DNA of 64,000 nt from Adiantum capillus-veneris (lineage: Eukaryota; Streptophyta; Polypodiopsida; Polypodiales; Pteridaceae): the NCBI GenBank assembly GCA_014529385.2, contig CM043953.1, positions 95,382,842 through 95,446,841 of the forward strand, written 5' to 3'. The notes under the pieces were generated by a model, which saw only the letters and a list, made by a program, of their open reading frames with translations, was not told the origin of the DNA and searched no databases. Of the stretch, positions 35,613 to 48,482 are shown piece by piece. Every line of letters begins with the position of its first letter. Positions within the stretch are counted from its first letter, which is position 1. A program made the position numbers and the translations under genes.

Positions 35613-36195
35613 TACTAGCGTCTCTCCCATCCACCTAGTTTTTGGCAAAGAGGCTTTGCTTCCTATTGAAATGGAGATACCAACATTGAGGATGATGTTA
35701 AAGCTTGAAGATAAGCCTCAGGATGCATTGAAAGAGATATTTTTGTTATTTCAATGTGCACAATTGGACAGGTTGCTTTCGTTTGAGCATTATGAATAGG
35801 TAGTGAAGAACAATCAACCAAAGAAAAATGAGACAAAGACATCAAGAAGCTTCGGTGATGACAGGGATCTTCATTACAATAGCAAGCTTGATAATACTTT
35901 TCATAATAAATTCAAATCAAGTGGCAAGGTCGTTTCTTGGTTTTAAATAAGTTTCTTGGTCGTTTTAAATAAGTTTCTAAATGGCACATAACAGCTTGCT
36001 AAGTTGGATGGTACGCCGCACGAAGCACATGTGAACGGCTATAAGCTGAATAAGTATGTTGCAAGGTTGATGATTGTGGTTGAGAATGAGTCCTTATTTA
36101 AAAAATTTAATTTTTATCATGTGTCTGATTATGAAGATGAGGTAAAGGCTCCATGGCATGGTTTATGGGTTTTATTTTCTACTGGTCAAGAATGA
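35613..36195 (+). pseudogene. Ty3 integrase C-terminus, 3' part after copia insertion
   Basis: Directly after the right TSD the Ty3 integrase resumes: VFGKEALLPIEMEIPTLRM, then a degenerate region and KLDGTPHEAHVNGYKLNKY near 36000, the familiar integrase tail. It is the partner of the fragment at 29808-30110. A short duplicated phrase (TTTTAAATAAGTTTCT) occurs near 35940-35975. Confidence 0.75.
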
Positions 36196-39100
36196 TCTAG
36201 TAGGCTAAGATGTGGCAAACTATGTTCCGTGCATTTTGAACACCCTATTTTGTGTAAATTTGTACATATGGACATATTGATCGATGTCAAAAAGATATGT
36301 GGAATCTATTTTTGTGGATTTTGTAGCTTGCTTTAGTAAGCACATGTATATGCAGTGCAAGTCGCTAGTGTAGTCCACATGCTAGATTGCCTTGGATACC
36401 CATAAGTGAGTTTTTTGATGTATCACTTATATATAACTTAAAATCATGTGAAAACATAAAAGTTGTTCAGCAAGATATCAAGAATTTGCAGAGTTTTCTT
36501 GTTGTGCCTTCTTTATGTTTTTTCATGAAGTTTTTTGTCCTCGACTAGCCTTTCCTACGTGTGGTCATGCCATGGCAGCTTCCTACTCGTGCCAAGTTCA
36601 CATAAAGGTACATAGATTTGAAATTTTTGGTCTTCAAAACTTTTGTTGCAAAAAATTTAAGGAATTTTTTTGGCTTGAAAGCATCCTTTTTGGAGTTGTG
36701 GTTTAGGAGATATAGTCTATATCTTACAAGGTACAGGATATGGCAGCCCGTAGGTAGTTTGGTGTATGGTAGATTGTGGAAGCTCCCTTTTTTTATGGTG
36801 AATTACCCTATTTTTATGGTGAATTATTTGATGAAGGGGGAAGCTCTTTTCCTCAAGTGCATTGGCTGGCATGTGTTGTAACTCCATGTTAGGGCAAGTG
36901 CTTCCTAGTTTTCATGGTGGTCTTTTGGGTGGACGTTTGCTTGTAAACTCCCAAGAGATCACCTACCTTTGCGTTGTGGTGTTATCATAGTTCTTTTGAT
37001 ATTGTTTGTGGTGTTGACTTTGTGTCTTGAGTGTTATTGGAAGACATTTCTATAGAGGTGCCACTTGCTTTTGTTTTCCCAACAACGTTGGAAAAGGAGA
37101 AATGGAAAAACACCCAGCACACAATACGATTGCCTCTCTATAGCCCATTGATTTCATAGCACCCCTATCCCCTATTTAATGCACACCTAGACACCCGATC
37201 TACAAACAACTATTGATCAAGCCCATGCCCAATGATCTCAAACTATTCACACTCGATTGGAAAGCATGCAATCATGACTTTCATCCTAAATCCTTCCGAG
37301 AAACTTTAATCATAGATAAACAACTCCGATATCTTAATACACTTGGAGACTACTAGTGTTCACTATGTTCCCACAGAGTGCACCCACACTCACAGAATCA
37401 CTCATAAGCACGAGTAAGAGAGAAGAGATATATATTCACTTAAACAATGAGCATATGCCTAATTTAGTTAGCTTAAACCGGAGCATATACAATGATAATC
37501 CCATTAAAAACCATTCTCCATGGTATAGTATCGGAAAAATCCGTGGTGGATTATCAGCAAGAGAGCATGACCGGATTGCCTCCTTCCCCTTCTTTGTAGT
37601 CGATGGCGCACCCCTATTGGTAGCTTGTGAACTTTCTTGGAGCTCCCTTTTTTGACCCCTTATTGGCCTCCAAATTGTAGAGTTGTTTTGCTTTGGTATT
37701 GCTTAAGAGTCCCCCCAATCACCCATGGTCTCTTCCCTCTGCAATAGTGGCCGATCCTTGGCTCCTCAGCCCACGGCTCTCAATACCGGCGTTGGTTATA
37801 TTTCATGGTGCTTGCCCTCGTGGCAAGCACGCCCTAGCCGGTATCCAGTCGAGCTCAATGGGCAACAACTGGTTGACCAAAACGATGGTCAACGCAGAGT
37901 TGACACACATCGGACTCAGTGCCTGCACCCTTCGAGCGTACGACTAAACCACTGCGCCCGCATGCAGGCGGATGAAATCTCCGCATCTCCTACTATAAAA
38001 AATGCTGAAAGCGGTGCCACCCCTGGCACCCCTCCAAAAAGGTGCATGACCGGCTCAGCCGGTCTCCTGCACCTAGGTACACGGGGGCAAGCACCCCGAT
38101 CTTTAACCATTGCCGACCCCCAGCTCTTCATAGTTGTGTCTCCTCTTTCCCACTCCACGGAAGACCATCACTTTCTCTTCCTTGCGCGGGTGGACAGTCC
38201 CTTCAGAGACTGGGCCACCTCCCTCTTTCATGCAGCACTCAACCCCCTCTGTAGCCGGCCTCTTGTAGCCCTTAGATTTGTTCATGCCCCACTCTATTCT
38301 GCACATGATCGGCCCTTTGGTGGGCCTTCAACTTGTGATTCTTGAAGCTCTCCAACCCTTGGTTACTGTAGCACCACCACCTTGCAAGGAGTGCCCTCCT
38401 CCTCTGTTCATGGCGTAGGCCCTCCTCTGCGTGTAGGTGGACTCACCCTCTGAAGCCGGCGCCCCAAGCCTGCTCACGGCTGAGCTCACCTACTCGTCGA
38501 TGTCCCTCCAACCTTGTACTCCCTCCCTCTAACAACCTCGCCTCCTTGTCCAACTGGCTACTCTCGATTCCATGCAACCACACAGATGGCGCTCCTTTTT
38601 TCCCTGTGCCATGTCGTGCCCCGTTGCAACTGGCGATCTTGCCAAGCAACGCTCCCAGTTCTCTACCGACCACCTGTCTTCTCATGCTTGTAGTCCACAG
38701 TAGCAGAACCAGCATCGATCATTCACTTTTTATTTTTATTTTTAAATTGTTAGCTCTAAGCCGGCTTCTTACTGTGTCTGGTCTTCGTTCCCACGTCCAC
38801 ACCACTTCTTTCGGTTGATCAGTACAAAAAACTTCATTATGGCATGCCTTGTAAAGTACTTCAGGAAAATAATATTTCGCATGGATGGCCCCATGGCCAC
38901 CATGCTTTGAAAAAAATGTTTCCCCAATGATGAGATATCCATCAAGAGAGATGACGACCTCCACGACTATCGAAACTCTTGTGCCGCCATAGCCTCTCAA
39001 GTAAGGAACTGCTGAATACCAGCCTTCAAGCACATAAAATGCTTTAAACTTGCCAAATTGGAGCAACCAATCTACATACATATTCCATGATATCATTGGA

Positions 39101-39589
39101 TGCGATGAAGTCCACCAATCTCTATCACTTCTAGGCATCTCTACCAGTTGAGCTTGAAAACGATCTCTGTCCTGTTAAAAGCCACATTTGGTATACGTTT
39201 TGTCACAACACCTGATGTTCCCTACATCTAGTAGCTGCCCAAGCATTGCGCCATGAACCTGCTAAAAACCAAGCATCTGCATCCTACACTTTCGTGGATA
39301 GACCAAGTTTGCCTACACCAACGCTCAAGCAAATTAATGATTTTGGAGGTCTGATTTCATTGCAATGAGTCCATCTCTACATACATGCTCTTATGACTAT
39401 GGATCTCTAGAATCTGTAAACAAGAGATGGTTGAAAGAAGTAATGAATCTCTTTGGAGGTCTACTAACTCTTGTAGATCTTTAGGGTATAGGTTGAGGCT
39501 CCTCATCTTGTTGGCATTGTTGAAAGTTGTTACCACTTGCACTCGTTGAGTCTTCATTTTACTCAAGTTTTATGTATTCACTACCTACA
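36196..39589. other. No recognised gene; GC-richer block at 37.7-38.8 kb
   Basis: No transposon domain or host gene is recognised. From about 37728 to 38800 the sequence is richer in GC and has many small hairpins, for example GGTGCCACCCCTGGCACC and GACCGGCTCAGCCGGTC. A minus frame at 38719-39138 (GYGGTRVSIVVEVVISLDG) is open for 139 codons but has no family I know. The block looks like an inserted element of unknown type. Confidence 0.4.
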
Positions 39590-40270
39590 TTCTTTGTTTG
39601 TATTCTTTCCAAGTAATGTTTGTACACAATATGTTCATTGAAAATAACATCTCTACTTCTAAAGATTTTCCATCTTCAGGATCCCATAGTTGATACCCAG
39701 AATTTTCTTTTCCATAACCAATGGGAAAAAATTTCTTGAACTTTGCATTTATTTAAAACTTAAACTTTTGTCTATGTGCATGAAGGTCTCACATCCAAAT
39801 GCTTTAAGAAACGCAAACTTCACCTTTTTACCTATCCATGCCTCTTCGAGAATTCCTCCATCCAATGGTATTGAGGGTGATCAGTTTATTAGGTAGACAA
39901 ATATACTTACTGCTTCTACCCAAAGCTCAAACAAAAAACTTGGATGTAGCCTCATGCTCCATGTTTAGTCTTTTCATCATTTTTGAGGTATCCTTGATCT
40001 TGTCTTTTGCCTTCAAATGTCACTGCTAGCACAAAAGATTTCAAATGCTTTGCTATAATACTCTCCTCCATTATTGGATCTAAGGCATTTAAGCTTAGCA
40101 CCTGATTCATTTTTATAAAGTATTTCCATCTTTAAAGTATAGAAAATAGCTTGAAGACATAGATTTGGGACACAGTGTTGTACTTGATTCCCCTTGCAAA
40201 AGAATTTCTTAGCAAATTCATGTAGAATTTACTCTATGTTTGAAAAATCTTTGTTATTCAAAGGTTGGAG
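39590..40270 (-). pseudogene. Copia integrase fragment
   Basis: Minus-strand text in several frames matches the copia element of 30-35 kb: KLKCLRSNNGGEYYSKAFEIFCASS, LFELWVEAVS, LDGGILEEAWIGK, FAFLKAFGCETFMHID and LWDPEDGK. It is a shorter, more decayed copy of the integrase C-terminal half, in opposite orientation. Confidence 0.7.
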
Positions 40271-40640
40271 CCATGTTAATGTCGTTTCTTCCAATGTAAA
40301 TCCGAATGTTTTGTATTGAGTGTGGAAATATCCCACCTATTCTACACTCAAAACTTGTTTGAAGAGTGAAATATGTGCATATGGATCACCTGACCCATTG
40401 TACTTGTTTTCAACACAGCTAGCTACTTGTGATGGTTTCATCTGTTGTGTTTTAGCAACCATTCTCACAACTCTTGGTCCTCTTGCAAGGAAATCTTTAG
40501 CCTCGTAATTCCCACTAGGAACTCTAGTAGTAGTTCTTTTTGTGGCCCTCTCCTTAGGTTGCGCTTCTCTTACTTTTGTCCAAGTCTCTAGAACTCTTGT
40601 CGTATAGATTGTGAGGAGGATGATGGCAAGGAAGATGATA
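40270..40640 (-). pseudogene. Ty3 gag fragment
   Basis: Minus-strand translation gives NGSGDPYAHISLFKQVLSVE, then FHTQYKTFGFTLEETTLTWL, which parallels the gag of the 12-20 kb element (DPYDHLASFKQVLRVEYIFDFH, GMTLEGKALTWV). It abuts the copia fragment at 39590-40270. Confidence 0.6.
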
Positions 40641-43229
40641 AAGATGATGACACTACAGAACCTAACCCCAATTCACTTCCAAAATCCAACAATGATGTTG
40701 ATGATAAAATGCTCCCAACCAATGATTATCAACTGGAGGGACTGAGAAAACACTAGGTAGATCCAAGTGGCATCCTACATTAGGAAAAATATGAACCCTC
40801 TAGGGGCCCTTTGGGATTAAGGTTAATTAGAGGCCAGGCAATAGGAAGAGGGTGGTGGACACACTCTATACCCTCAAAAAAGTAGGGGGACAAGGTAGCC
40901 TTACAACTCTTAATGGCCTCTTACCTAGTGAGAAGGTAAGGGAGGTGGCTAGGGGAAAGGGAGGGGGGGGGGGGGGGGGGGGGGCGGACCACTTTGACCT
41001 TTTTTCCCCCACTTTTTGGTCCGGATTTAAAAATACACTAAAAATTTCAAATTTCAAGTTTTCCCTCCTTAAAAGGTCCCCTAACCTATTTCATGGTCAA
41101 AAAAAGTATTTTTGACCTCCAAAAGTCAAAAACGTGCACTAAAAAATTCCAAAAAATTAAATTTTTTCAAAAAATTTCAAAACATCATTTTCCACCCTCC
41201 AAAGTCTTTCCAAACCTATTCTATAGCTAAAAGTGATTTTCTCTCTCTACAAACCCTTTTCCAAGCTCTCCATGGCTGCAACAACCACATGCACCCCCTA
41301 TAGTCCAACATTATCTCTCTACTAGCTTTCTTCCATCTCCATTGTAGCACCAAGCAAGCTTCTTCCCCATCTCTTCCCCTTGCCCACCACATAGTTCCAC
41401 ACCAAGCTAGCTCCTCTCCCTTCTCTCACCTTCATTACAGCATGAAACAAGATTCTCCTCCTTCTACTTTCATTCACTCGCACTACATGGAAATCTCTAC
41501 TCCCGAAGGTGGAAAAAGCATCAACTCACATGACTTGCATACCACAAGAACAAGAGGTGTGAATAGTGCATGGGCATTGCAAGGATTCATCTCCAACATA
41601 CAGATAGAATGGTGAGAAAACTACCCTTGTAGCTTACATTCAGAGCTTAAGATCATCTCCATCTTTAAGTTTATCATACTGGAGGGAATTAACCTCTTTA
41701 TGGCTTTCAATGTTTAGGCTTCACACCTCATAACATTGGGTGGTGCTATTTTGTTGATGGCTTTGGTGCGCCATCTATAGTTTTGTAGCATGTGATTGAG
41801 TCTCACAATGTAAGTAAGTTGTGTTATCTATGAAGAGTCATCAAAGATTTTTCTTATAATTTATTCTTTGTATAGTTGTCATTAGATTATTAGAATGATA
41901 TCATTTTGTACTTTATAACTTTGTGCTCACATAATCTGTTGTTTACTTACAGAGTCAACTTGTTTTGAGAGGACATGAGCAAGCAACCATGTGCAGAGAT
42001 GGAAATCACTCTATTTTTGTTCCGTGAGGAACCTTTCACTACTGTGTTAAAAGATTCTGATAAGAATAGTAGGATTTTTGTAGAATCTTGAACCAATAGG
42101 TACTCTCTAGGAGCTCTTAGAAAAGCCATCCCTATAGTACTACTATCTTCCCTAGTGTCATAGACACACAAATACTCGTGTATATGAATCTCTAGATGAG
42201 AAAGACAAATACTCGTAAGAGAAGCCTAACAACAACAACATTGTCTCCATTTGTAATTATTTTTATGAGGCTGGATTCCTCTATAAATGCAATATAAATA
42301 TTTCTTTTTGTTAAATGGTGTCGCACTGAGTGAGAGTATTTTATTTAGATTACTGGAGTTTCATACAGATTTGAGAAATATTGTTGATTTTTTTGGATAT
42401 TCTGATTTGTCTGTAAGATGTTTGAAGTTTCAAGTCTTAATCATTCCACCATGAAGAAATTCATGCAATATTTTGATTTCAGTTTAATCACTAATGGTTA
42501 TTCTTATTAAGTGGATCATAACCTTTGTCAAGATGTCCTCATTTGGGGATGTTGAATATATATCAATAGCAACATTTCAAAAGTTGAGAAAGCTAAATTC
42601 TTGCTTTCCAAAATGTTATTGTTTCCATACTATGCCTATGCCAAGCTTGACTTAGAGAAATGACAACTTGAGATGGAGGTGTAGATATATAGGGGTGAAT
42701 TATCATTGATTCTTGTTTCATCATATATATTATAAAGCCTTTGAGTTTCCACCTTTTTGAGTAGTGTTGACAAGTTTTTGGTATCAAACCTTCTTAAATA
42801 TCCCTATTCATTCGCTATTGGTAGCTATTTATTTGGTATTGTTAAAGATCATACCAATAGCTATCACCTTGTGAACTTAATTGTTGAATTGCGGATTTGA
42901 TTTTTGCTATGTAGCTCATTTGGATAGAGAAAGTGTAAACATAAATTATAGATACATGCATTGTTAACATAGAAGATATGTATCACTCGAACCTATATAA
43001 CTGCTAATCAAGAAACCTTTGGTCGGATACTATAACAATAGGGGTCACATGTGGTTTTAAATACCAAAGAAATGGCTTAACCAAAACATTTCCAAGAACA
43101 CGAGGTGAACACAAGGAAGTAAAAATTGGCTCCTTGTTTGGTTGATTTCTAGTGCTAAATGTTCTGAGTGCACAAAATTTGTAAGGCCTTTGACCTTGCG
43201 AGTTCACTAAAGTATATGTAACATAGCAC
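40641..43229. other. No gene seen; poly-G tract at 40962
   Basis: AT-rich, non-coding. A run of about 22 G lies at 40962-40984. CT-rich text with TTCCATCTC phrases (41320-41480) resembles a decayed LTR or leader. No domains are recognised. Confidence 0.5.
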
Positions 43230-44093
43230 ATGTGTTCAATAGAAGGGAATTTATATTCTTGTAAAGTTACAGAAACATGTGTAGGTAAGGCCTATAAGGG
43301 CTACTTTCAATCCATTGTGGTGAACGGACATGATATAGGAAAATTTGACATAGTGAATACTCCAGACATCAAACACTACACCTCTATCTCATGGCCATAC
43401 ATTAAAACAAAGCCTCTATTTGTCATTTTGAATCCCCAGAGACCCTCAACAAGAGGGACCACAACGGCGCGTAGAATGCCCATCCAGGCACAAATAGGGA
43501 CCAACATATTTCCAAGAACAGGGGATGGACACAAGGAAGTAAAAAATGGTTGATAAGCATGATACAAGGTTTAGGTATCTGCCATTTGGGGGGGGGGAGG
43601 GGTTGCTATGAACACATTAAACTGCCCAGTTCTATCTCATGGCCATGCATTAAAAAAAGCTTGTACTTGTCATTTTAGGGGCCCAGGGACCCTCAACAAG
43701 AGGGGCCACAAGGGCGCGCAAACTGGCCATCCAAAATTTTTGGATGGCCAGTTTGCGCGCCCTTGTGGCCCCTCTTGTTGAGGGTCCCTGGGCCCCTAAA
43801 ATGACAAGTACAAGCTTTTTTTAATGCATGGCATGATACAATGTTTAGCTATTTGCCATTGTGGGGGGGGGGGGAGTTTGCTATGAATACATCAATTTGC
43901 CCAACTCTATCTCATGGCTATGCATCAAAATTTTTGGATGGCTGATTTGCGCGTCCTTGTGGCCAAATTTTGGATGGCTGATTTGTGCGCCCTTGTGGCC
44001 CCTCATGTTGAGGGTCCCTGGGGCCCTAAAATGACAAGTACAAGATTTATTTTTATGCATGGCATGATACAATGTTTAGCTATTTGCCATTGT

Positions 44094-44125
<32 letters not shown>

Positions 44126-44870
44126 GTTTGCTATGAATACATCAATTTGCCCAATTCTATCTCATGGCTATGCATCAAAAAAAGCCTATACTTGTCATTT
44201 TAGGGCCCTAGGGACCCTCAACATGAGGGGCCACAAGGGCGCGCAAATCAGCCATCCAATTAAGTGGCCCCTCATGTTGAGGGTCCCTGGGGTCCTAAAA
44301 TGACAAGTACAAGATTTATTTTTATGCATGGCATGATACAATGTTTAGCTATTTGCCATTGTGGGGGGGCGGGGGGGAGTTTGCTATGAATACATCAATT
44401 TGCCCAATTCTATCTCATGGCTATGCATCAAAAAAAGCCTGTACTTGTCATTTTAGTGCCCCAGGGACCCTCAATATGAGGGGCCACAAGGGCGCGCAAA
44501 TCAGCCATCCAAAAATTTTGGATGGCTGATTTGCGCGCCCTTGTGGCCCCTCATGTTGAGGGTCCCTGGGGCACTAAAATGACAAGTACAGGATTTATTT
44601 TTATGCATGGCATGATACAATGTTTAGCTATTTGCCATTGTCGGGGGGGGGAGTTTGCTATGAATACATCAATTTGCCCAATTCTATCTCATGGCTATGC
44701 ATCAAAAAAAGCCTGTACTTGTCATTTTAGGGCCCCAGGGACCCTCAACATGAGGGGCCACAAGGGCGCGCAAATCAGCCATCCAAAAATTTTGGATGGC
44801 TGATTTGCGCGCCCTTGTGGCCCCCCCTGGGGCCCTAAAATGACAAGTACAGGATTTATTTTTATGCATG
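43230..44870. repeat. Tandem array of foldback units with G-runs
   Basis: The phrase GCATGATACAATGTTTAGC (variant in the first copy) starts at 43558, 43831, 44063, 44331 and 44610, a repeat of about 230-280 bp. Most units contain a G-run, then a long inverted repeat centred on CCATCCAAAA/TTTTGGATGG with arms through GCGCGC, CCCTTGTGGCCCCTC and GGGTCCCTGG. In the copy at about 43640-43835 the arms are nearly perfect over about 95 bp. The longest G-run is 31 at 44094-44124. The open frames are shadows of the repeat. Confidence 0.9.
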
Positions 44871-47800
44871 GTCATAATTCAAGTAGTAAGTTTTTTTTTT
44901 TTTTTTTTTTGAAGTGTTGGACTTTTATGTTGTTTTCAAAAGCTTCTTGTGTTCAATTGGCTCTGAATCTATCTGGGCTTGTCTCACATAAATTTGTTCA
45001 TCTCGTCGCGCTCTTCGACTATCGTGTGATGCAAGAAAATCATATCCTACTCGGATTTTCTAAAAATCAACGTGCAAGTTGGCAATTTCTTAAAAAATGA
45101 TGTAAAACAGACATTTCTTACTTTTTCCTTAATCTACGGGCTCGAACGGGCATTAAAACCATGGAATCTGAAAATACTCAGAGAACCAATGTTTTTTATT
45201 GTGTTAAGGACTGCATTTTCTACATACAAAACTTTCTCAAAATCTCACCCTAACACCTTCAAAAGTGGCTTCCAAGGAGTGCCCTCGATCAAAAATTGAA
45301 ACTGAAGGAAAACAATCAGAATGAACTCCTAGACTGTGTACAAACTTTAAAATAACCAAAATTTCCTTTAAAAAAAAGTTATTGCTAAAAATTTGAAAAT
45401 AGACCACCCTTAGACTTCCCACAATGATAGAAATCAAAAGGTTCAAGGAGAGGTCTGGTGTCACAAGTGCATGGTAGGAATCTACTCGAGGCTTATTCCG
45501 TCAAGATCTCTTATACTTTATTATGTCTTCTTATGTACAATCTTACCAAACAAAAACAAACTTACACTTTAAATGACTACAAATTTTATTTAACTTATCA
45601 AACAATCTAAAATATGGTAGACCTAGAGTGCTCTTACACATCAACAAACAAGAAAGTCCAAATTTCTTCTCATTAACTTTGATAAACATACATCTGTGAA
45701 CACTTTACAAGGAGTAGTGTGGTCATAGTTCTTACATCCATTCCATGACATGGTATGCTCCTGGGGTGACCTATCACATAAAAATATCTTTGGTAGGAGT
45801 GCCCTCATGTTAGGAAAGAGTGTGTTGCTGCTGATGAAAAGTTTTTGCATTGTCCTACTAGGGATCTCTTCATGTCAGCATAATGATTTTTGGTGTAGTG
45901 GGAGCCACATTGCCGCTGAGGAGAGCTTTGTGCCACTGTAAAAGCTTCATGTTATGCCAGTTCCTTGAGCCATTCTTGCAAACAACGCCACTCAACCAGC
46001 ATAACAAGAGGTCACCTTGTAACAAAAACATGTATGAATTCAACATTTGCAAGCTATATAATGAAGACACTTGTTAAGTATATGTTGTACAAATTTGCAA
46101 GTATTTCTATCTAGCTGGGAATAAACAATATAAAAATATACATTAGGATGAGACTACCACCCCTAATAAGCATGGATTTGAAGCACCTACCTGCAAGATG
46201 TAACAAAGAAGACTGTTTTAGAGGAAAAGTGGTGACACTTGGCCTCTCTAACCTGCAGCCTTTCACTATTTGTGCATAAAAGCAACCTTTGTGCCAAGCA
46301 CTACAAAACAAGTAGAGGCAACACCTTAGACTTCAAAGTTTATGATAAGCAGAACACAATCAAAAGTAAGAAGTATATTGTTACCTTGCATAAAGGGGTG
46401 TTTTATTCAAATATGTGATGGTATTGGCAAGATATTGAAGAATCGTCAACATTCATCTCACCGTTGCTACGACATTCCTGGGATGACCTCTGCTCACCCT
46501 CACGTGCGGCCTTCGATGCAAACGTTGAGAACAAGCAAATATGTATGCATACGATTTGTGATGTCCTTGAGCACCATGGTAGTTGTTGCATGAGGAAGCA
46601 AAGGATGAAAAGAGAGAGGGGGGAGGGAGAGAGAGGAACATGGGAGAAGACAAGGGGGTAGTGGGGGAGAGAGAGAGAGAGAGTGGAGAAGGAGTAGAGA
46701 AGGGGGCAGGGAGGGAGAGGGAGGAACATGGGAGGAGAGAAGGGGACAGTGGGAGAGAGGGAGAGAGGGGAGGAGGAGGAGAGAAGGGGCAGGGAGGGAG
46801 AGGAGAGGGAGAAAGGAGGGAGGAGGAAGAGAGAAGAAAGGTTTTTTTTTTGGGGGGAGTTTTTTTTTTGAAAAATTGGACTTTTAGTGCTTGTAAGTTT
46901 AAAAAAATGTCAAAAAATACTTTTTTGATATGGATATATGTTGGGGGGGGAGTTTTAAGTCAAAAATAAGTAAAAATAACTTTTTTTAAAAAAAGTCAAA
47001 TTTTGGCTCTTAGTGATCCACGTTTTTGATGATGTGGCCACACCTCTTTACTCCCTTCACTTTTCAAAAGCTAGAGAGAGAAGGCGACCTCTTAGGTCCA
47101 CATCCTACATGTGTCTAAAAAAAAGGCTAGAAAAGCCTACTCAAAACTAGCTTCTTGAATGCCCTTGTCCCCTTAACCCTACACACCATTAGCCTTAATC
47201 CCTAAAAATTAGGATTCCTTACAAGGCCCATGCAAGGTTCATATTTCTCCTAATGAATTAGACTCCAAATAGTCAACCTAATCAAAATCCAAAACACCAA
47301 TGGAATGGTTAGACTTAGTAGCTCTTGGCCTTTACATGTAGGGATAAGGGCAAGGATATTCAGCTACAAGGAGATTCAAAGTCTCAGTCTGCTGAGCCCT
47401 TTGCTCAATAGAACTTTTAAGCCCAAATAAGAAGTTAAGGCAAGAAAAGGATCTCTAGATCTAGACATATTTACACTGACAATAATGCTTACTTGGTTCT
47501 AAAGATATTCAAATGTTGCATGTTGAAGCCAAGAGAATAGTGGCTCGATGGAAAGCACAATAGTATCACAAACAAGATAAATTCCAACTATCCTCTCATC
47601 CCAATGTCATTCAAGTTCTGAGCAAAATTCCAAAATATTTATGATTCCAAAAGGCAGATGCACAAGCCAGTCCTCAGATGCAGAATCTTACAATGATGAA
47701 TGCACAAAGTTTTGGAATACAACTACATCAAGGTAGTCGGGGAAGAAATGAAAGAAGCACTTTGTAAGCTATATATTTCTCAAAGGATACTAGATAAAAG

Positions 47801-48120
47801 GGTGGCAGTGCTACTAAAAAACAAGGCATCAAGTAGCAGAGATAGAGTGACCAAAATGACAACGTCATAATAGAACAAGTGCTCAAGAAACTGTTTCATC
47901 TAGTTACGGTCACAAGGAAAATGATGTTGGAATAGAATGACATTGTTATTCATTATATTGAAATAGTACTAGATTCCCGTGTCTTGGTGAATGCATTTCC
48001 TATGAAAGAAGATAAACTCTGAAGGTTCTATCCAACAATCTATCATTGTACAATGAGCTTGCATATCACATGACCTATGTTCAAATGTTTGACCAGCTAG
48101 GAAAACTAGTAGGGCATAGA
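44871..48120. other. No gene seen; GA/G-rich block at 46.6-46.85 kb
   Basis: Contains a poly-T run near 44890, non-coding AT-rich DNA, and a purine-rich block at 46583-46850. The text at 46830-47170 has LTR- or MITE-like poly-T/poly-A phrases. No coding domain is recognised on either strand. Confidence 0.5.
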
Positions 48121-48482
48121 AATGACGTGCTAATAATAGTTTATCCAAGCATCAAAGAAATGAGCAGACTAATTCTCTATGGGTAGCCTAGAAGTCTATA
48201 CTTGACAACACTAAAAATAATGACACCATTGATGTGACGCCTTGGGGTCTGAAATCTATCTCTCCTCCCACCCTCTTGCCCTTTTATAGGCAACCCCTGA
48301 GCTATGGTTTCAAATGAGACCCTTGGCCTAGCATTACTCCCCTCTTGGAAAAGTGTTCTCATCCTCAAAAACAAAAGTGGGAAATTTCTTCTTAAGAGCA
48401 CTAATCTTTTCCAAGTGGCACCTTCCTCAGGTTTGTCTTTGCACTGGACCTATTTTAATGATGCACATGATGACGAGTACGA
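48121..48482 (-). mobile_element. Ty3/gypsy 3' end: polypurine tract and LTR start
   Basis: On the minus strand AAGAGGGGAGTAATG is followed by GCCAAGGGTCTC and, about 50 bp on, CTATAAAAGGGC, the arrangement of a polypurine tract, LTR start and TATA box. The same order appears at about 55,580-55,660. It would be the 3' end of the minus-strand gypsy whose integrase lies at 50,290-51,150. Confidence 0.5.

Noticed and set aside
38719-39138. 139-codon minus ORF as a host gene
   Set aside because: It has amino-acid variety but no recognised domain, splice context or continuation, so it is only noted in the regional entry.
43914-44803. Repeated ORFs of 62-129 codons with similar peptides
   Set aside because: They are shadows of the tandem foldback repeat; the peptides include poly-Gly from G-runs.
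46583-46969. 128-codon Arg/Glu/Gly-rich ORF
   Set aside because: It is a translation of a GA/G-rich low-complexity block.
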